Below, one piece after another: positions 10,043 to 19,500 of a DNA stretch of 64,000 bases. The notes beneath the pieces are model-generated. The model was not told where the DNA came from and made no database searches. It saw nothing but the letters and a program-made list of their open reading frames with translations. Where the stretch lies: positions 14,323,124 through 14,387,123 of the forward strand of contig OX438741.1 of assembly GCA_949316235.1 (NCBI GenBank). Reading direction: 5' to 3'. The position numbers and the translations under genes were made by a program. Position 1 is the stretch's first letter. Each line of letters opens with the position of its first letter. The DNA is from Oegoconia quadripuncta (lineage: Eukaryota; Arthropoda; Insecta; Lepidoptera; Autostichidae).

Positions 10043-10290
10043 CAGGGTGAATTTGAATTCGTGTAATTCGCATTAACTGGTGACGTCACTCTTGATTACG
10101 CACAACTTACCACAAGCACACTCGAAATCGATCAAAAAATTTTGATTTACCTACTCATTTCTATGAAACCACCTTTGGTATAGAAGTCCAACAATTTTGG
10201 GCTGAATTCAGCTATGGTTCCTAGTGGAAAATTATACGTAATCAGGAGTGGAGTCATTCGTAAACAGGAATTTTAAGAAATTTCACCCTG
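10043..10290 (+). mobile_element. TA-flanked MITE (CAGGGTGAATTTG family), intact copy
   Basis: Starts CAGGGTGAATTTGAATTCG, ends AAATTTCACCCTG, flanked by TA. About 248 bp with no coding potential, as expected of a Tc1/mariner-type non-autonomous element. Confidence 0.8.
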
Positions 10291-10434
10291 TATAGAAAGG
10301 GGAGCGGTAGCCAAATTGAAATATATTTAATAAATGTGTTATGTTTTGTACAAAAAAGAATAAATAGCTTTAAATGTGGAGTTATTGTTTTATTGTAGAG
10401 GCATAATTCTAATTTGTGCTGTGTGGCTTCGTCC

Positions 10435-10860
10435 CGTCCCGTCTCTTCCCGTGGGTGTCGTAAAAGGCGACTAAGAGACATTAGGTTTTTTTTTTATGCA
10501 CAACGGGTTAGTACTTGACCTCAATCACACCTGATGTTAATTGAAGATGAGGCCGAAGGTGGAAACGTACTGACCCGGAAACCCAAATATTTGGGAAACT
10601 GGTTATCTTATCTCTGACAACCGGAACACAGGAATGCTATTAACATTGTTGTTTGGCGGCACATTTAGATAAGATGGTGGTAGCTAGCCAGGCGGACATT
10701 TAAAATGCCCTACCACCAACCAAAAACACAAAAAACTGCTATAGATTTGCACGTTTGACGGTGTCAGGCGGTGGGCTCACCGCCTGTCACAGTGACAGAC
10801 AGGCTGTCACGTGTTCATTTCTGTATATTTCGTAAGGTTGTAACGAGGTGTACAACCTTT
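10435..10860 (+). repeat. Retroelement-like repeat (AAAGGCGACTAAG family), SINE-split
   Basis: GTCGTAAAAGGCGACTAAGAG, then after the SINE ATAGATTTGCACG and CTCACCGCCTGTCAC; parallels 46180-46290 without the SINE. Confidence 0.6.
10486..10724 (-). mobile_element. SINE family A, head-truncated
   Basis: A-tail as T-run, GCACAACGGGTTAGTACTTG to CCCTACCACCAACC. Inserted in another repeat (GTAAAAGGCGACTAAGAGAC to its left, ATAGATTTGCACG to its right) that is uninterrupted at 46180. Confidence 0.8.
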
Positions 10861-11245
10861 TCTAAACTCTGTCTTCTTTTCGGTAATCTCTTTGGCGTTT
10901 TCTTTTTTCGAACATTATTCAAAATTCTGTATTCTAAATTATTTTCAAAAACTAGTCGAGTCTTGACGCAGCTTGCGAACTAAAGCCATTCTTTCTTTTA
11001 TTCCTTTAAATTATTATTACATCATTTATAAGTTTTTCAAGTGCCTATCCCTTCTTCCTGACCTTCTTCTTCACCGTTCATCAGTGGCTGCAGGCCGGAA
11101 ACCTACGACCCTAAACCTCATCCTCTCTACGGCGCCCAATACCTACATAATACCTCCAGCACCTGAGCGTTCGCAGTACCGCGACAAGGTGAACCGTGGA
11201 TGTTGTTTCAAGCACTAAACCCTTTAATCTTTGGAATATTCAAAC

Positions 11246-11462
11246 GCGTAACTTTGCGGGTTCGAATCCCGCTAGGGGCATATGTTTGTGTGAATACGGA
11301 CGTTTGTACCCGAGATAAGGATGTTTTCATTTATAATAAGTATTTATTTACAAAAAAAAATGTATTTATGTAGTATATCAACCATCTAGTATCCACAACA
11401 CAAGGTTACTGTGGAACTAGATGGCGCAGTGTGTATGTCTAAGGATATTTTATTTATTTATT
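11246..11462 (+). mobile_element. tRNA-derived SINE, family C
   Basis: Box B GCGGGTTCGAATCCCGC, then GGGGCATATGTTTGTGTG, CATCTAGTATCCACAACAC and a TTTATTTATT tail. The 5' head is truncated. Confidence 0.75.
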
Positions 11463-11680
11463 GAAAAAAAAAGTTTGAATACTTGATCTGACAATCCCAT
11501 TTAGAATAAAGGTTCTGTAATACGGACCTAATTCTACATTCATACAACATGAAGTTTACTTAATTAATTTAATTATAAATAAAGAGCCATCGACGTTGCT
11601 ACTTTCTGGGCCAAACTATTTTAGGTCATTATAATTTTTGCCATTGACTCGTAAAGAAGAAGAATTAATTTAATTAAGGA

Positions 11681-11832
11681 GCGTCGGTGGCTCAGCGGTT
11701 AAGACGCGGTCTCCCAATTTGGGAGGTCCGGGTTCGATTCCAAGGCAAGCCATGTACCAATGAGTTTTTAAATTTAATTTAGGCATGTGAAGTCTCCAAC
11801 CCGCATTGGGCCAGCGTGGCAGACGTGGTACG
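11681..11832 (+). mobile_element. tRNA-derived SINE, family D
   Basis: GCGTCGGTGGCTCAGCGG (box A) and CCGGGTTCGATTCC (box B), then CAACCCGCATTGGGCCAGC. Internally deleted compared with 19728-19982 and cut by the SINE that follows. Confidence 0.75.
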
Positions 11833-11960
11833 TTTTTTTTTTATGCACGACAGCTTCGTACTTGACCTCAATCACACCTGATGTTAAGTGAAGATGAGGT
11901 CGAAGGTGGAAGCGTACTGACCCGGAAACCCCAACACATTTGGGCGACTGGCTATCTTAT
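11833..11960 (-). mobile_element. SINE family A, 3' fragment
   Basis: T-run, ATGCACGACAGC and GTTAAGTGAAGATGAGG up to GGCTATCTTAT; ends exactly where a family B SINE starts. Confidence 0.75.
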
Positions 11961-12479
11961 CCGACGACCGATTGGTGTAGTGGATAGTGACCCTATCAGC
12001 GAAATCAACGGTTGCGGGTTCGAATCCCGCGAGGGGTAAATGTTTGTGTGATGAATACGAACATTTACTCCCGAGTCTTGGATGTTTATACACCGTGTAA
12101 CGGTTAAGTGTAGTCATATTTTAAGAGCTTGTTCTACCCATCAATACGAACAACTTTTACTATGGGGGCAACTTCGAAATCGCGAAAAAAAAATGAGCTG
12201 TTCCATAGAAAATTTCAATAACCTCCCGATGCAATGTATGAAACAGCTGATTTTTTTTTCGCGATTTCGAAGTTGCCCCCATAGTAAAAGTTGTTCGTAT
12301 TGATGGGTAGAACAAGCCCTTAAAATATGACTACACTTAACCGTTACACCCTGTATAAATATTTACGTATGTTTATCCGTTATCTAGTATTCATAGCACA
12401 AGCTTTGCTTAGTTTGGGACTAGATGATTGGTGTAAGTGTCCGGAATATTTATTATTATTATTTATTATTATATCTCCT
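11961..12479 (+). mobile_element. tRNA-derived SINE, family B, interrupted by a MITE
   Basis: Head CGACCGATTGGTGTAGTGG (box A) and GCGGGTTCGAATCCCGC (box B) at 11961-12090; body and TTATT tail at 12354-12479. The break at GATGTTTA-TA-TAAATATT is filled by a 263-bp foldback element. Confidence 0.82.
12091..12353 (+). mobile_element. 263-bp foldback MITE with TA duplication
   Basis: About 110-bp inverted arms (12091-12201 and 12243-12353) around a 41-bp loop; ends CACCGTGTAACGGTTAAGTG and its complement CCGTTACACCCTG. TA lies on both sides and removal restores the family B SINE sequence exactly. Confidence 0.88.
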
Positions 12480-12680
12480 ACAACCGGAACGCAACAATGC
12501 TATTAACATTGCGGCTTGGCGGCAGATTTAGATAAGATGGTGGTAGCTAGCCAGGCGGATATTTTAAAATGCCATACCACCAACCAAACCGAGTACTTGA
12601 ACATGTACCCCGCTGGGGATCGAACCCGCGACCTCCGAATCGTAAACCCAATGTTGTTTACATTGATCCACGGAGGCGGT
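12472..12680 (-). mobile_element. SINE family A, head half
   Basis: From CAACCGGAACGCAACAATG to GATCCACGGAGGCGG; joins the tail of the family B SINE with no spacer. Confidence 0.8.
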
Positions 12681-12689
12681 TGAGTTGTC

Positions 12690-13840
12690 TCAATTATAAC
12701 TGACAACAATTTTAAATTCACGATTTCAGAGTTAGGCCCACAGTGAGGTAAGCCGATATTCCTTGACATATCATACGACATCCTGTAAAAAATTTAATAA
12801 TGAATAAGATGTCATCTTGTATAAGATTTGACCGACATATAAATAAATTTATTTATTTATTTATACTCTATTAGAAAACCAACAGCTTATTTTATAAACC
12901 ATTATGAACAGAGATAGATAAATTTAAACATCAGCCAATTATAGGTTTTCCTAAACTGTTATTACATAAACAATCATTGAGAGAGGGATAACATAAAGAA
13001 AGGAAAAATAATCAATCATAATTACAAATTATGGACACATTTGATTTCAACAATATATAATGTGTGTGTGTATGTATATGTGTGTGTGGGAGGGGTGTAG
13101 GGTGAAATGAATAAAAATAAATAAATACTTTGTTTATAGATATATAATATATACAGAAATATAGTATATAAAATTAAGTGTTGTGTATATGTTGCAAATT
13201 TCATAGATAAATACACATAATATGTAACCCATTGTCAAACGGTTTATTTATTATTTAAATCAAAACATTATATTATAACAATACCCTAAATCCTTTAGAC
13301 TATCACATTTTATATAGGTTAAATTATACATTCGTACATCTTGTATAACTACTAAAATATATACATCATGATTTTATTCATAACATTACTTAATAGTACT
13401 TATAACAATAGATCTATATCGACGATTACAAACAGAAATCATCAGCATAGATACATTTTAAATGTGTTCTTCCCGCCCTAAGTTGGGGATTGAGCATGAA
13501 AGAGTATTATCATCATCATTTGCCATCGAGAAGTTATGGCAACCCTAGTCTTATGGCAAGTCTCGATTACTAACCTCATGTAGCAGGTACTGACTGACTG
13601 CACAATAATCAAAAATATGTTCCGCTAAAAATCCAAGCGAATTTTCAATATGAAAACCCATTTAAGCTGAAACTTGATATTCACTTTTCAAGTCTCATCT
13701 TTAGTCCTCAAGTTGTGCCAAAAGATATTGGTATGGTTCTTTCTTTAAACAATTCTAAACAACTGTAATACTCATATGAAAATAAATGAAACCAAACTTT
13801 AAACTTATTTAATTTACAATTTAATAAATCGTTCACATAA
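12690..13840. other. Intergenic, no gene seen
   Basis: Between transporter 1 and the 2.1 kb transposon. AT-rich, with a TTTA run near 12840 and GT-rich stretch near 13060-13090. No exon or family repeat recognised. Confidence 0.6.
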
Positions 13841-13844
13841 AATA

Positions 13845-15964
13845 CAGGGCGTCCCAAAGTTATGGGACATGAAGGGGAAGTACCTTAAATATCGTAGATA
13901 GTGAATTTTGCTCAAAGAAGACTTTATGTTATTTTTAAAAGTTAGTAATTCTGCATTCATAGATTTTCTAAAAATTACTTGCTTCGGCTGGGAATCGAAC
14001 CGACTTAAATGTGAAAAAAAAAACACCCTACTTTTATGATGCCAATCGAAAGAATAGCTAAAAAATAATAACTCTGCCTAAGTAACATAGTATTTTAAAA
14101 GAAAGGAACAACATAAAATGATTGAGTCAAATTTCAAGAAAGTTATTTATTGCCGACGACGTTCGAAAAGTAGCGATATTATCATTCCAAAGATAGCATT
14201 GATTATTCGTAAATAAGTACCCACTTCATAAAATAGGTACTAACATAGTTTTCCTTATTATAAGTGCACGTGTAGATGAAATGATAAAACTTGTATTTCA
14301 ATACGTCCTCTGTAAGCTAGACAGAAGGCAAATTAAAAACAAAAATAAATAATTTATAATTTGAAAATGGAACAGTTTATGACAGCGTTTGTTTGAATGC
14401 ATACTTTTTAAGATATTTTAAAAAGAAGTGATATTTTTAAATGTTGTTCTTAAATTTGAAAATGGAACAGTATGTGCGAGCGTTTGTTTTTCGGATATTG
14501 ATCTGTTTAGTCTCAATTCACTTACACAAGTGTTATTGTGTTAATTTATTGCGAACATGGCATATCAAGTAAGTTTTGATCTAATGGAAGCATATTTTTT
14601 GAACGATAAAGATATCTCTAGAAGTTTGCGGTGGTATGGCGTAAAATATCCTGATAGACAAATACCGTCTCGTAAAGTTTTGAAAAGGCTTGTGAACAAT
14701 TTGAAAACTCTGGGACGTTTCGATAAACGCCCAAGATAACCACAGCAAGAAAACCATACGATCAACGACGAAGAACTTGGTATTTTAATTTACTTTTCGG
14801 CTTTTCCGAAAGCATCGGTGAGAGAAGGAGAACATGAAATTGGAGTTTCAAAAAGTAAAATACACCGTGTATTAAAAAAACACGGTTTTAAGAGTTATGT
14901 TGAAGGACGATTGGTTCAAAAATTACTTCCGGGCGATACAGAAAGGAGAAAAAATTTCTGTCTTGATATCCAGGCACGATTGCTCGAAGATCCAAATTTT
15001 TTGGATAATATTATTTGGACAGACGAATCTAACTTTAGCAATAACGGTATGTATAACCGCAACAATAATCGTATTTGGTCTAAAGAAAATCCCCTACGAG
15101 TGACTGAAACTAATAACCAAGTGCGTTTTTCACTCAACTGTTGGTGCGGACTTTTAAAAAACCGGGTTTTCTTAATCCATTTTTACCAAGGAACCTTGAA
15201 CACAGAAAAGTATTTAGGAATACTTCAAATTTTAAGGGATAAGATAAGAAACCATTCCGCGGCGGAGCAAGAAAACTTAATTTTCCAACAAGATGGAGCT
15301 CCGGCTCATAATAGTCGGAGAGCAGCAGATTTTCTAAATGAATGTTTTCCTACATGGATTGGTACAAATGGACCGATTAGATGGCCGGCCAGATCCCCGG
15401 ACCTCACACCATTAGATTTCTTCTTTTGGGGATACGTGAAAGATATGCTATACAAAAAGCGATACGAGAACGTAGGCGAGTTGCAAACAGAATTGTGCCA
15501 TATCACATCGAGTGTTCACCATAAAATGATTAGAAAATCAACAGGCAGCGGGCTCATTAAAAGATTGGCGATTTGCGTAAGACAAGAGGGATCACATTTT
15601 GAGCATTTAATTAATTAATTTACAAAAAAATACCTACTTAATTGACTACGGCAGTTTCATGTATGTTTTTTATTTGATTAAAATGATTAATTTCACGTTG
15701 TTCCTTTCTTTTAAAATACTATGTTACTTAGGCAGAGTTATTATTTTTTAGCTATTCTTTCGATTGGCATCATAAAAGTAGGGTGTTTTTTTTTTCACAT
15801 TTGAGTCGGTTCGATTCCCAGCCGAAGCAAATAATTTTTAGAAAATCTATGAATGCAGAATTACTAACTTTTAAAAATAACATAAAGTCTTCTTTGAGCA
15901 AAATTCACTATCTACGATATTTAAGGTACTTCCCCTTCATGTCCCATAACTTTGGGACGCCCTG
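13845..15964 (+). mobile_element. 2.1 kb Tc1/mariner-superfamily transposon with long inverted repeats
   Basis: Near-complete DNA transposon flanked by TA on both sides. Ends read CAGGGCGTCCCAAAG and its complement; the inverted repeats are about 269 bp (13845-14113 and 15697-15964) and nearly identical. They enclose one transposase frame (14557-15618) with one stop codon. Each repeat contains a tRNA-like segment (GGTTCGATTCC followed by CAGCCGAAGCA). It lies downstream of the FATP stop codon, outside the coding exons. TA flanks and the transposase fold support Tc1/mariner; the low divergence between arms suggests a fairly recent insertion. Confidence 0.9.
14557..15618 (+). pseudogene. Transposase of the 2.1 kb element (HTH plus DDE domain, one in-frame stop)
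   Basis: Begins MAYQVSFDLMEAYFLND, an N-terminal helix-turn-helix of the DUF4817 type (residues 1-60), followed by a second HTH and an RNase-H-fold DDE domain. Catalytic aspartates are visible at WTDESNF (residue 156), FQQDGAPAH (246) and LTPLDFFFWG (287), with 40 residues between the second and third, close to the DD41D group. A TAA at 14737-14739 interrupts the same frame after RFDKRPR; the frame is otherwise open to LIN and TAA. The element is therefore probably unable to mobilise itself unless the stop is read through. Confidence 0.88.
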
Positions 15965-16045
15965 TATAGGTATATTAAAATCTTTGGTTGCTTTTTGTAA
16001 TGGAGTTCATTTCGATGGAGTGGAGTTAGCATGGAGTACTTTACT

Positions 16046-16090
16046 TTAGATGAGATTGTGGTCAAACGCGTGTCCAGTTATTCATAAAAT
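16046..16090 (+). repeat. Short LINE 3' end relic
   Basis: GATGAGATTGTGGTCAAACG followed by CCAGTTATTCATAAAAT matches the last 45 bp of the 40122-41760 LINE family. Only this end remains. Confidence 0.55.
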
Positions 16091-16269
16091 AAAGTATTAA
16101 AAGCTTGTTTTGAAAAGTATTATAAATTTTCTTTTGGTCACTATTGCAGCACAGTTTTATGACATTGTCAAAAGAGCTCAATTCCACTATGTGTATACGT
16201 GTCACGTGTTATACGTACAATACTCTTTCTATTTTATGCTAACAGCCTCCATAAAAGTGGCAAGACAAA

Positions 16270-16581
16270 TCACAGCCTAACTGCCCCATGAATTATATCA
16301 TCGTATAACTTCTGCGTAATAGGTACGTACTCGCCTGTCTTCTGATCCATGAAGTACAATGGATCATTGATTGTATTAGGGTTGAAACCTTGCTCCAATA
16401 GCTCCTTTTTCTTCAGTTTGAAAGTGGCTGTGATTGGTGGTTCAGGCAGGATTCTGACAAATAGCGGCCTGGCGTATTGTGGTAGGGATGATCTTAGACC
16501 TTTAGCTAGCATTACCATATCCAACTTGTTAGATGGATCAGCGATGGCTGCCATCCCTGCCCTGCCTTCTACGTTTGGTAT
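16270..16581 (-). CDS. Fatp: FATP terminal coding exon 11
   Basis: Acceptor TTTCTTTAG. Encodes [45 protein letters not shown] and ends HGAVRL then TGA, the normal FATP C-terminus. A LINE tail-like segment lies just upstream (16590-16745) and the 2.1 kb transposon lies downstream. Confidence 0.93.
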   Translation of the reverse strand: MPNVEGRAGMAAIADPSNKLDMVMLAKGLRSSLPQYARPLFVRILPEPPITATFKLKKKELLEQGFNPNTINDPLYFMDQKTGEYVPITQKLYDDIIHGAVRL

Positions 16582-19500
16582 CTAAAGAAAGAAAGAAAAA
16601 TTTATTTCAACCCATCTCATGACACAAACAATCATGTTCAAATATTACACAGTCGAGACACATGCAAAAAATAACATTGTGTTTGCCATCTAATTGTCGG
16701 TGTCGCAAGGTGGAGTCAAAACGGTCTCCAACTCAGCATGGGTAATTATTATGTTTAATAAACTTCCTGATGAAATTAAATTGTTACAAGGCTTAGAGTT
16801 CAAGAAAAAATTGACCAGTTGACTCTGTTTGATACAATTCTGTGAAATAAAACTTTTATGGAAGTATATATTATTTATTTTCACGATCAAACTTTTTTAG
16901 ACATTCAAAATAATGGCGGAAGAAAAAAAAAAGGTGTTGCCAAGACAAAATCAGTTTCTTATATAAATGTTGCTAACTTATAAATATTTATGTTCATTAG
17001 CATTATTGTACTGAACAGGCTCCGGCTTTTTGGTGGGAACTCGGCGAGTGAAGTAGCATTTTTCTTTATAATTCTTATAATTTGTGCATTCTAACTTTTG
17101 AAGCTTAATAATGGCAGAATATTGTGCAGCAAACGTTAGTGATGGTGTACAAGTGAAGGGAAGTGTAAATTAAAGTGCGTAACGGAGCTTTCGGGTTCCC
17201 ACAAGAAGCCGCCAAAATCTTTTGTAAAGCATTCTGCCACTTTACTGAAGAATGACTAGACCGTGACTAGACTCTGTATACGCCAAGTATACGACGAATT
17301 ACTTGTTTTGACTGAGACTGACTTACAAACTGAAGAAATAAGATAAATAAGACATGCCTGTTATGGGCTAATCCCTTTGCCTTCTCCTAGAGGAGAAAAT
17401 AAAACTAAAAAAAAAAAATGAACAGGCTCCTTTCGCCATGTTTTTATTCTGTTCGTGAGTTTATGCACTTCAGAGAGTGTCAATGTTTATCAATTAAATG
17501 ATTATTGAATTAATAATTACAATTATTTCAAATTATTATTATTGTTGTTATAACGAGGTAAAGCAACGGGATGTAAATGGGCTGATGGCGTCTGTTATTG
17601 TTGTTGTGCTTACTCTGAATTTGTTTATTTCCTAAGCATGTAATCATTAATTTAAGTGTTAACTTTACATGATTATTATGACTATAAATTTAATATTTGC
17701 ATGCCTGAATATGCAAAAATAAATGCATGGCTGAATAGTTTACTGGATTAATTATTAATCTTAAGACCTCTTTCATGTAGACAGTATTCTTGCAAATAAA
17801 GATTTCCATTCTATTCAGCCTTACACGCTCTCACTGGGATAGGGAATGGGCCCCGTGTGGTGGATTTATGTCAGACTAGTGGCCACCTGTCAGTTAGTGT
17901 TTTTTTTTTCGCTGGGAAACGCGTTACGCCTACCGCTCGCCTGGGGGACGGGGCGAGTCAGTTATGTGGGACTCCCCTCCCTATCGGGAGGGATACCCAC
18001 TAAAATCCCGCGGCGACCTTCCTCGGCAGTAGAGAGGACCTGGGAACGCGGTAGCACCCTCCGTAGGGGGGCGCCGAGCCGCCCCTGTAAGCCACCGAAT
18101 TGCCTTCAGTTTAAGACAACGACCGACTATTTGTCGTGCACCGAAACACTCGTATTAAAATGGCAATCACCCATCCAAGGATTGACCGCGCCGGACATAG
18201 CTTAACTTCGCTAACATGTGTGCTTGTTTACGAACATTAATTCCTGAGAGTGAGAGAGAGAGAAAAAATTAAACAAAAGTTTAGTTGGAACCTAAATCAT
18301 ATTTTTGCTATTTTAACTTACCAAGACCCCATAAACAATTGTATCCTTAAGCCCAACCAAGGTACAGATGACCCCTTCAACTTCTGCTGTTGACACGTTT
18401 TCACCACGCCACCTGGTAACGTCAACATGAACACAGATAATATTACCTAGGTACCTATATACCGGCGAGTTTTTTACCGTAAGGAAAAAATTAAAAAATG
18501 TTTATTTCTTTCTTTAGGAATCACATGCAACGTATTGTTAAGATTTCCTTTTAGGTATAAGGAAATCTTAACAAGTGTTATCTTTATTACGTTTATTTAA
18601 GTACAGTAAGAGATTTTTTTTTATGCACAAAGTTAGCACTTGACCTCAATCACACCTGATGTTAAGTGAAGATGAGGTCGAAGGTGGAAGCGTACTGACC
18701 CGGAAACCCCAACACATTTGGAGGACTGGCTATCTTATCTCTGACAACCGGAACACAACAATGCCATTAACATTGCTGCTTGGCAGCCGTTGTACATAAA
18801 AAAAAAGATTTAAAATATCTAAGCATTTTCTTTTCAAGGATAATTACCTAAAAGTATCCCCAGTGCGATCCTTAAAGTAGAAATAACCGAAGTGATCCAT
18901 AACCATTATATCTCCAGTGTTGAAGTAGCAGTCACCTTCGGCCCTCACGTTGCGTACCATCTTCTTTTCGGAAGCAGTTTTGTCAGCGTAACCAGCGAAT
19001 GTCAGTATTGCTTTCCTCGCATCGATTTTGCCCAACAGTAAACCTGAAAGAAGATTTCGAATAACAAAATCCGCAAATTTTTCTAAGGAGCAACTTGTCC
19101 AAACTGGTCCTGGCAGTCTAAAGTGGTCTAATGAGGTACTCGTTTAAACTGATCCAAGTAGCAACGCGTCTGAACTCATCTAAGAAGCTTCTTCTCTGAA
19201 TTAGTCTTAGCAGTAACTCGTCTAACTCGTCTAAACTGATCCAAGTAGCAACTCGTTTAAACTGGTCTATGAAGCAACTCGTTTATACAAATCTTAACAG
19301 CAACTCGTCTAAACTGGTCTTGGCAGCAACACGTCTAATCAAATCAAATCAAAATATTTTATTTCACAGGATAAAATTATCACTTGAAAACGTCACTATA
19401 ATATTAAAATTACATTTAAATTTACTGCTCATTCACAAAGACTCCCCAGAGAAGAACGAGCAAGAAATTCTATGGGGTGCGCTTTAAGTGTGCTCGTCTA

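Noticed and set aside
10771..11218. Two short open frames of 70-81 codons
   Set aside because: The region aligns with a dispersed retroelement-like repeat (46180-46300), and the frames have no recognisable domain.
13022..13216. 64-codon frame on the complement
   Set aside because: Low-complexity GT/TA-rich sequence; no support.
17846..18205. 119-codon open frame on the plus strand
   Set aside because: It crosses the GC-rich interspersed repeat found at three places and has no protein similarity.
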